Assembly (NCBI GenBank): GCA_002682825.1
Contig: NOKP01000023.1
Location: 434,001-498,000, forward strand
Direction of reading: 5' to 3'
Source: Neonectria sp. B-13
Taxonomy: Eukaryota > Ascomycota > Sordariomycetes > Hypocreales > Nectriaceae
Length of the DNA: 64,000 nucleotides
The notes beneath the pieces were generated by a model. It searched no databases and had not been told where the DNA came from. It saw only the letters and a program-made list of their open reading frames with translations. Of the stretch, positions 56,101 through 64,000 are shown piece by piece (position 1 is the stretch's first letter; each line of letters begins with the position of its first letter). The translations under genes and the position numbers were made by a program.

Positions 56101-59100
56101 AACGTCGAGCTCGTCGTCAGACTCGTCATCATCGTCAAGACCATAGGTAGTAAAGTGCTCGACACAGAAGACCCAGACACCAGTATCTCTGTCGTAACTT
56201 TCAAAAGTTGTGTTCTCGATTCGCTTGAGCCGCTCAATGTGTTTATTGAACCGTTTGACATCAGTGGCGATTCTCTTGTCACGGCCGCCACGGGGCCATG
56301 ACTGTTCCAAAGAAATTCGAGCAGGGACGTTCAGACCCTTGCCAACCGGGGGTTTCTTGGCAGAAACGGGATACACGGTCGCGGACCGGGGCTCCAGAAC
56401 AATCAGACCACCACAGATCTCATCAAGGTTGATGGTGCTAAGGTCAACAGGGACCCTAAACGAGACGTAGCCAACGTTGTCGCGCCCGACAGTGAAACCG
56501 TCAACCTTCTGCCGTTGCATGCGGTTCATGTTCTCCAGGTCCTCCTGAGGGGGTTGCATCCAATATTGACCAGGACTGCTGTCAAAGCCATTGAGAACGC
56601 TGGCCTCGGGAGTTGCAGAATGGTCCTCCTCATGAACAATCGCGAGCTCCTTACCCTTGGCTTCCTCCATTTCAGGGGTCTTTGAACCAGAGGAACCGTT
56701 AGTCACTCGGGTCTGGCGAGGCGTCTCCTCAGCAGGGGGGCTGGCGATGTCCTCGGGGGCAGGGAGAGTGCCGCGGACGGGAGTTCCTTCATCAGATTCG
56801 ACGTTGCTTGTGTCGAAGCTGACACGCTTGGACAGCTTTCGGGCGCTTCCGTTGCCATCAACAGCCTTGTCCTTCTGGGGGGTTGAGAACAAATCACTTC
56901 TAATGTCTCTGTTGATAACAAGCTTCTTCGAGCCAGTGCTGCCGTACCATCGAGGCTGGGAGCCACTGGAGAATGCGCCAGGAGCGAGGATGCTGTCCTC
57001 AGTGTTGAAGCTTCGGCGCAAGTTGTTTGTCGACATGCTCTTGCTCAGGCTGCCGCCGGAGCTCGAGCCGAGCAGGCTTCGGCCTAGAGTACCGGGGGTG
57101 CTAGAGATGCTGCTGGCAGGGCTGCCCGAAGGCGTTCCGTAAGTGCTGTACGAAAAACCGAAACCTCGCTTCTGGGGAGTGGCAAAACGGGAAGCGGAAG
57201 CAGGGGCCAACTTGTACATGGGCAGAATCGAACTTCTTCTAGGTTTCGAGCTCCCATTAAGTGGCGTCGCAAGGGGGCCTGGATTTTGGACTTCGGTGCC
57301 GCTCAGGCCGACGAACAGAGAAGGAGTACCATATGCGGAGACGTCGTTGAGGTTAGCAGTGAGTCCTTGTGGCGCATTGCTAGCCTGGCTGTTGCCGAGG
57401 ATTGAGTTGCCCATCTGCTGTTGTTGCTGGTTGGTGCTGTTGCCGAACATAGATGTTCCCTGTGCCTGGTTGTTCTGGCCACCGAAGAGGCCAGTTCCGG
57501 GACTCTGGTTTGTGCTACCGAATAAGCCGGGCTTTTGTTGCTGGTTGTTGGCAGACCCGAACAAACCGGTTCCAGCTTGCTGCTGGTTCTGGTTATTAGA
57601 GCCAAGTCCTCCGAACATTCCAGTTCCACCGGTGTTCTGGGGGGTAGTGCTGTTGCCAAAAAGGCTGCCGCCGGTGGCAGGCTTGTTTCCGAACAAGCCA
57701 CCGCCGGCATTGGCAGTGTTGTTGGCCACACCAAACCCAGTCGTGTTTTGCTGTTGACTGCTGTTACCAAAGAGCCCACCACCTGCGGCGTTTGCGGGAG
57801 AGTTCCCAAATAGACCGGTGCCAGCTGGCTTCTGCTGGCTGTTTCCGAACAGACCTCCAGTCTGCTGAGCCTGGTTGGGCTGGCCAAACAAGCCGCCGCC
57901 GGCATTCTGCTGCTGGGGCTGCTGCTGTTGCTGGTTGCTGGCGCCGAACAGACCGCCTCCAGCGGCTTGGTTGTTGTTGGTGTTGCCAAACAGGCCGCCA
58001 CCGGCGTTGTTGGTAGGAGTACCGAAGGCGTTGTTTGTCGTGTTGCCGAAACCTGAGGGCGTCGTGGTTGCGGCAGCGCCGGCATTGCCGAAACTGAATC
58101 CAGTCGCAGGCTTGGGCTGATTGTTGCTGGCTCCGAAAAGACCGCCGGGGTTGGCATTGTTCGTGGCGCCAAATCCAGGGGTGGTGTTGGTGTTTCCAAA
58201 GCCTCCTGCAGTGTTGCCGCCGCCAAAAAGGCCACCGCCCGCCGGATTTTGCTGGGCGGTGTTGCCAAAGAGGCCCCCGGCAGGCTTGTTAGCGGTCTGG
58301 CCAAACAGGCCACCCGCAGCGTTGGTAGCGGTGTTAGCACCGAATCCGCTGGTTCCAGTGTTGCCAAAGCCAGAAGTGGTAGTGGCTGCAGCATTGTTGT
58401 TGCCGAACAGGCCACCGGTCGTGTTGGTTGCAGTAGCGCCAAATCCAGTGGTCGTGTTGGTGTTGGTGTTGGCGTTGGTATTGGCACCAAAGCCTCCTCC
58501 GAAGCCAGAGCTCACGCCAAAAGCACCACCGCCGCTGGCATTACCATGTCGTCGTCCCTGAATATAATCCGCCAGTCTGAGTTCCTCAGACGACCACTTC
58601 TTGTAGGGATCCTGGAAGAGGATGTTTTGGAAAGCATTGGATTGGTTCGAAGTGCTGTTGGGCTCCTTCTCGGTGTAAGCCTGGAATGGGGTCGTCCCGG
58701 TACCAGGAGGGTCGCCAACAGCACCGCCGGTAAGCGTTGTGTTATTGGCACCGAAGCCGCCTCCGAAACCAGATGGAGTGTTGCTGGTGGCTCCCCCGCC
58801 ACCGCCAAAGAGGGATCCGCCAGTGTTGGCAGTGGCACCGAAGCCGGTCTTGTTGGCAGTGTTTCCGAACATGCCGCCTCCAGAGGTGTTGCCGCCTCCA
58901 AACGCTGAGGTAGTCGTGGGTGCAGCGGCGTTGTTACCTCCAAAACCGCCGAAGCCTGAGGTAGTGGTGGTGTTCGCGGCGGGTGAGCCAAAGAGGCCAG
59001 CGGTGCCGGCGTTCGTGGTAGAGCCGAAGGCAGGCTTGCTTCCGAAGCCGCCAGCGGTCGCGTTCGATCCGAATCCACCTGTGAATGGTTAGCATATGAA

Positions 59101-59481
59101 TATCGCGTTAGTGTCCATGCTGTCGGTTCTCTCCATCGAAGATGACAGCGGTGCATCGGGGCATCAAACTTGCGTACCAGTTGATGAACCGAAGGTGCCT
59201 GCGGTGGAGTTGGCAGCATTGTTGCTGCCGCCGAAGAGACCGCCAGAGTTTGCCTGGCCGAATCCACCGGTGTTGCTGGATCCAAAGCCTTTGGAGCATT
59301 CCAGTCAGCACCGCTGCCGTCGAGGTCGTCCGGGAACCGATGGGAGGGGGAGCTTACCTGAGGTTGTGGCGGTGGTGTTGTTGGCAGCACCGAAGCCGCC
59401 AAACCCACCCGTGGATTGGTTGGCGGTGTTGTTATTGTTGGTGTTCTGGCCGAAGCCGCTGAAGCCGCTGCCGAAAGACAT
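53179..59481 (-). CDS. NUP145: Nup98-Nup96 nucleoporin precursor (NUP145/SonB type)
   Basis: Five exons, 59481-59358, 59288-59178, 59078-55333, 55225-54998 and 54945-53179, keep one frame of 1991 residues. An FG/GLFG-repeat region rich in Gly, Asn and Gln fills the first 530 residues and is interrupted near 220-250 by a GLEBS motif (PYKKWSSEELRLADYIQGRR), the Gle2/Rae1 binding site. The autopeptidase domain begins at VGRDNVGYVSFRVP and ends at VEHFTTYGL, with predicted self-cleavage between F1054 and T1055. The remainder has an acidic linker, KWPYERQDK and RPTWGP, then the helical Nup96/Nup145C domain of the Y-complex. Cleavage would release a mobile FG nucleoporin and a scaffold subunit. The intron at 55226-55332 has a weak GTCGGT donor. 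Confidence 0.93.
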
Positions 59482-60582
59482 GATGGTCGTCGAGGAGTCG
59501 CGAGGATCGGGGATGCAGGTGCGTGGCCAGATCCGAGCCTCAGAAACCCCGTCGCGCTATTGCCTCGGTCACGACGTCGAGGTGCTTCGCCGTCGAATTG
59601 ATCGATTGATACAGCTCGTGCGCGCGCGCAGTCGGTCGTCTCAGGGGTTATCGAAGATGTAAGTATAGACGAAATCCGAGCAGAAAGCTGGGTTCGCGCG
59701 AAGCTTTTTATTGCCTGGGGAAGGAGCGCGCAAGCGTTGTTGCACCGCTGGAGCCAACAGGGGAGAGTGCAGCACGCCGAGGGTAGTCAGGTGCGCGTAA
59801 AAGGGAGCAGAAGCCTGGAGCGGGCGGTCAAGAAGTAACGGTACAAAGGAGAAAAAGGAGGGAATGGTCGCAAGAAAGGTGCGGACGTGGGGAGGTGACG
59901 CCCTTTTTCACCTCAAGCTTGGTGGCGATGGGAGAGAGTGAGCAGTGAGGTCAGGTTCACTTCACCTGTTCAGCCCCAGCCAGCTTTTTTTTGGGCGGAT
60001 TTTGCCCATTAGACGCTCGGTCACGGCTAGCTGCGTTGCTGCCTCAGACAAGAACTTTGCGCTTGATTGGCCTGGTGGTGTCGGCTGACTAACGTCGGTC
60101 CAATGACAGCTGGCGGCTGGGCTACACGGAGGCAGAGTCACTGCTGCCTGCGTGCTGCCTGGCGAGGTACTTGGGGCGGAGGTACCCAAGGCAGACTTGC
60201 CCTGGCGACGGGATTCATTCGCGACAAGCTTGCCCGGGGCCAGCTCAGCTCGGGCGCGTCCAGGTGGTCGCGTCGCAACTGAATGGGGCACACTGGGCGC
60301 TGAGCACTGAGCACTTCCGGGCTTCTCCTCCAGGCTCTTTGTCTTTGTTGGTTCTATCTCATCCATCCCGTCTACCAACCACCTTTTCTGCGCCGCGCTC
60401 CTCCATTCCTCCACTCTACGCCCGTCTCGAGCTGTGCGACCGCGAATAGCTTCATCCGACTGTTGTTTTTCGCCCCCGTGGGCCCTTTCACCTGCTCCAA
60501 TTGCTTGTTGAACCCGCCGCCGCCGCTCCTCGCGCTCTCTGCCGGCCACTCGGTCTCACATCTCACAACGCGACTCGCAGCA
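59482..60582. promoter_or_regulatory. Divergent NUP98-96 / CDC31 promoter region
   Basis: 1.1 kb between two diverging genes that both concern nuclear-envelope structures. The last 250 bp before CDC31 are pyrimidine-rich. No coding region is supported. Confidence 0.45.
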
Positions 60583-61249
60583 ATGAATTCTCACACCACG
60601 CCGCGCCCTCCCTTTCCGGTGCGCTCATTAGCAGGCGGCACCGGCCATCCGCCTCAGTCCCGCCAGCCTATCGCCCCCCAGGTCTCATCCAACGAAAAAT
60701 ACAACACGATTCCCGACGAGGATCGTGAGCACATTGATGAAGTCGTAGGTTCACAACTGCCAGCCGCCTCATGAGACAACTCAAGCTCACATCACCGCTC
60801 TGTAGTTTGATCTGATGGACATGAAGAAGAAGGGATGGCTTAACAGCTACGAATTCAGGCACTCACTGGCTGCCCTGGGCTTCGACATGCCCAAGCCCGA
60901 ATACTTCAGGGAACTAGAGGCCTATGGCACTCCTCCACCAGACTGGCAGGACCACAGCTGCCCCGTCAACCGCCTCTGCATCTACCCCGACCAATTCAGG
61001 CTATGCGCCGCCAAGCTATTGGCCAACAGAGACCCCCGAGAAGAGGCTACTAAAGTGTTCAACATGTTCGACTACGACCAGGATGGCATGATCGGCTTTG
61101 AAGACATGCACCGCCTAGCCCAGGACATCAAGGAGGAGAGAACCATGACGGACGAGGAGATTCGAAGTATGATTGAGCACCTGGATCACTCCGGGAAAAA
61201 CGGCGTGAATCTCGAAGAGTTCATTCAGATGATGGAGGAGGCTGGTTAA
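60583..61249 (+). CDS. CDC31: Centrin (CDC31-like) EF-hand protein
   Basis: Exons 60583-60744 and 60806-61249, with a 61-nt intron, encode 201 residues. After a Pro-rich 45-residue extension come paired EF-hand regions. Loop 1 (DMKKKGWLNSYE) is degenerate. The region that should hold loop 2 has an insertion (DWQDHSCPVNRLC). Loop 3 (DYDQDGMIGFED) is canonical, and loop 4 (DHSGKNGVNLEE) is nearly so. FDLMDMKKKGWL and ALGFDMPKPE are typical centrin sequence. Yeast Cdc31 binds Sfi1 in the spindle-pole-body half-bridge and also TREX-2 at nuclear pores. The insertion between hands one and two is longer than in yeast Cdc31. Confidence 0.9.
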
Positions 61250-61995
61250 AGCACCGTCATCAGAGAACAAAGACCACCTGGTACCATCCAGGAGCAAAGC
61301 AACCCGCGCCATTGACGAGTCACATTTCCTTTCGCCCAAACACTCAGCTTGAAGCGACAAATACCAGGCCCGCGACGCCCCGTCGCAACTACTAAATACA
61401 ACCTTCTGCTAGCATCTAGATTTGAGGGTTGTAGGAGCTTGTCGCGTCAAACAAGCGGCCGCAAGGATTGCATCCTTTGCTTGACCGCCATACGCTCACC
61501 ATGAGCAGCGTGGCTAGGACAAAGAAATCGTTGGCGCAGCAGTGACAAGCCGAGCCGCTCCGCAACATCAAGGAGTAGGCGGGGGAGCTTCCAGGTTTGC
61601 TCGGGCATTAGGATGCATCGACTGGGATGGTGCAGACAAAAAAGGGGGTAAGGGGTTTAACTACGTTGGAGTAAATATGAATCAGATCTAAATTTTTGAA
61701 TGTGGAAGGGCGCGCTGTCTAAACCCCCCTTGGGTCATCCATCACACGAGCTTCCAATTCTCCGTGACAACTGAACCTCCCAAAAATCAACATTGGTTCG
61801 AAAGCCATAAATGTACTGTGAACAGGGGAATACCATTCTTCGCCTGTGCAAAAAACCTGGGAATTGGGGTCGAAAAGGTGAAAGGAGGAAGAAAAGGAAA
61901 CGAGAGGCGGGCATCATGTGTGAGAAAGGAGAGAGACTGGCCCGACCAGTTGACAGGATCGCTCACGTCTTTGATTTACTGGTGTAGGTTTAACA
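61250..61995. other. Convergent 3' region between CDC31 and the epsin gene
   Basis: 746 bp between two stop codons on opposite strands. No gene is seen. Confidence 0.45.
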
Positions 61996-63886
61996 TTAGA
62001 ACTGGATCAGATCTTGATTCTGCTGCTGGCGAGGTTGCTGAGCAGCGAAAGGGTTGTTGGTACCCTGGCCGTTCATGCCAGCAGGACCAGTGGCCGCCGG
62101 GAGCTGAGTGCCGTAGCTGATGTTAGGCATGCCAGTGAACTGTTGTCGGAGGAAGGGGTTGTTTCCGGTGGCATCGGGGCCGATCCGGGAGATGCCTGAA
62201 CCAGCGCTGTTGACAAAGGTGCCCGGAGCGGTGTGCTGTGCGGGCAAACGGAGGTTTCCGGTGTTGCCAAAGGTATCCATTCCATCGCCAGAGGCCAGAA
62301 GCGTGTTGAGTCGGGTCTCGTGCTCGTTCAATTCCTTCTGAGGAGCGATGAAGGATGGTTGCGCCTGGCCGAAGGAATTCTGCTGCGGTAGCTGCAACTG
62401 TTGCTGCGGCGGTTGGGTATTGAAGCTGGCCAGTGTCTTTTGCTCAGGGAGCGAGCCTAGAGACGAAATAGGGTTTGGCTTGGGTGCCGCCGAAGGGTGG
62501 TTGAACTGGGCAAAGGGGTTGTTGGAGCCAGTCGGGGTGGGTTGCAATGACTGGGCCTGGTTGTTGGTGGTCGCCCAAGGGTTGTTGGTGCCAGGCTGCA
62601 AAGTTGGCTCTGGAGAGGCTGGAGAAGACAGCTGCTGCTGTTGCTGTTGCTGCTGCAGGTACGGGTTGAATCCGGTAGGCTGAGGCTGGAAGGCCTGCAG
62701 GTTCTGCTGCTGTTGACTATAGGGGTCTAGCCCTATGCCGGCTTGTTGCACCCCGTAGCCAGCAGTGTAGTTGGGTTGGAAACCCGCAGGCTGGTTCTGC
62801 TGGTAGCCGGTGTAAGCGTTGGCCACATAGCCGGTGGGTTGGTTCTGTTCGATGGGGTTGGCGAAGAAGTCGACGGGGTTTCCTTGCTGGTATCCCTGGT
62901 TGAAGCCAGTGGGCTGTGGTTGAGTCGTCGGCTGGACGGGGTCGTCGTCGAACAGGGACGCAGCGTTGCTGTCCTCCAGCTCTTTGCGCCGTCTCTCCTC
63001 CTCTTCCTGACTCAGCTTGATGGCCTTTGCGAGGTCATCGTCGTCATCAGGCACCTGCCGGCTCTCTCGCTTTTTCCTGTCCTCCTCCTCCTGGTACCTG
63101 CTTGCCTCAAGGGCCAGTCGGTATTCAGCATCTTCCTCCTCGGTCATGGCCCTCCTTCCACCACGTCCTTCACGCCCTTCGCGATGGGGTCGCCCTTGGG
63201 AGGAGGAAGAAGGCTCGGCGTGCTGGGGGGCAAACTCCTCGAGCCCGGTCACGCGCGACTTCCAAGTCTTTCGATCGCTTCGCTCCGCTCGCAGTCGTTC
63301 TTCGTCCAGGATCAGGGAGGTCAACTCCTTGGCAGCAACTCGAACTATGCAAAAGTTAGCACCTATCCCGCATGAGAGTACAATGTGCGCATACCATTCT
63401 GTCCTACATCCCTTCCCTCCTCGTCGACATACTGAAACTCCCGCAGGGTCTTGATGATGTAAATGCTCTGGCGGGCCCAAGTGACGACGAGCTCGGAACC
63501 TTCATGGAGACAATAGTCAAGGACCTTGAGGGCCTTGAGGACGTGGCGCCAGTTCTTTCCCTTGTCATTCAGGCGCTTGTCAAGCATGTCCATAATTTCG
63601 TAGAATTCAGTGGAGCTAGAAGGGGACAAGCCAAATCAGTACCAGGATCGCGGAATAGCAGGACGGGTGGAACGGTCGCATACGTGTTGTAAGTCATCTG
63701 AGCAATTTCGCTCATCTGGGTGCCGGTTGGGCCCCATGGGTCATTGCTGGTAGCTGTTGGAGGCGGGAGTCAGCGGGGATGGTTCGATGGTGAGGTCGTA
63801 ATGGATTGCCAACCTTCTCGGACCTTGACCTGGGCAGTAGAGTAACCCTTGGTCACATTTTTGACGCTTCGCATTACCTTCGACAT
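61996..63886 (-). CDS. ENTH-domain epsin (ENT1/ENT2-like)
   Basis: Exons 63886-63814, 63753-63684, 63615-63395 and 63344-61996 encode 570 residues. The first intron starts with the unusual donor GTTGGC; the others are standard. The ENTH domain (residues about 1-145) has SVKNVTKGYS, TSNDPWGPTG, NWRHVLKALKVLDYCLHEGS and RVAAKELTSLILDEERLR. Two ubiquitin-interacting motifs follow (EDAEYRLALEASRYQEE and DLAKAIKLSQEEEERR). A Gln/Asn/Pro-rich region has NPF motifs (NNPFAQF, NNPFLRQ, NNPFAAQ) that bind EH-domain proteins, and the C-terminal DLIQF is a clathrin-box. The protein couples PI(4,5)P2, ubiquitinated cargo and clathrin at endocytic sites. Confidence 0.95.
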
Positions 63887-64000
63887 GGTGGGCGATTTGT
63901 GTGGTCGGCCGGGGAGGGTGGGTTGCTGTGGCTGGCAGAAGCGTTGGGCTTAGGGGAGGATGCGTCCTGGGCGCCAACGAGTCGGCAGGGGCGCGATCGG
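63887..64000. other. Right edge: epsin leader/promoter
   Basis: 114 bp upstream of the epsin ATG. Nothing else can be said. Confidence 0.5.

Noticed and set aside
56600..59480. Long plus-strand and alternative-frame open frames opposite NUP98-96
   Set aside because: They are by-products of the Gly/Asn/Phe repeat codons. The minus-strand frame alone has the GLEBS and autopeptidase domains and consistent splicing.
1..64000. CRISPR arrays, bacterial-type operons, ribosome binding sites or riboswitches
   Set aside because: The window is fungal nuclear DNA. No regularly spaced direct repeats with unique spacers and no prokaryotic gene organisation are present.

Overview
The window is nuclear DNA of a filamentous ascomycete (Pezizomycotina, probably a sordariomycete). 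The evidence is many short GT-AG introns (about 45-110 nt), long intergenic regions with pyrimidine-rich leaders, intron-containing tRNA genes, a fused Nup98-Nup96 gene, a TCO89 homologue and a fungal type III polyketide synthase. I could not fix the species. All exon boundaries were read by eye from splice-site consensus and checked for reading phase. There is one 100-base assembly gap (4257-4356).

Layout. 0-9.7 kb: an extended short-chain dehydrogenase/reductase, a thioredoxin-like gene whose start is broken or misassembled, three intron-bearing tRNA-His genes scattered through about 6 kb of gene-poor DNA, a gap-interrupted ORF, and a mitochondrial dicarboxylate/2-oxoglutarate carrier. 9.7-15 kb: about 5.3 kb without a convincing gene. 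15-28.6 kb: classical SDR, BUD22, cytochrome P450, Zn2Cys6 regulator, a 3.4-kb empty stretch, then a type III polyketide synthase. Apart from BUD22 this set has the composition of a small secondary-metabolite cluster. 30-48 kb: mostly housekeeping genes in divergent or convergent pairs: small membrane protein, BFR2/AATF, IND1/NUBPL, SPF30-like Tudor protein, TCO89, an ABC1/ADCK mitochondrial kinase-like protein, holocytochrome-c synthase, a small secreted protein and a NOL8-like nucleolar RRM protein. 48.4-64 kb: tRNA-Ala(CGC) with intron, a large fungal protein of unknown function, a small SET-domain protein, the NUP98-96 (NUP145/SonB-type) nucleoporin precursor, a CDC31-type centrin and an ENTH-domain epsin.

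How genes work together. BUD22, BFR2 and the NOL8-like protein are all nucleolar ribosome-biogenesis factors. IND1, the ADCK protein, the haem lyase and the carrier are all mitochondrial, and the ADCK and haem lyase genes share one 707-bp divergent promoter. The SDR, P450, zinc-cluster regulator and type III PKS could form one pathway: chain assembly, oxidation, ketoreduction and control. That is inferred from content and proximity only. The most unusual observations are this candidate type III PKS cluster, the dispersed tRNA-His family with compensatory stem changes, the DNA-binding domain assembled from 17- and 35-nt micro-exons, and the intron that separates Nup98 plus a tail from Nup96.
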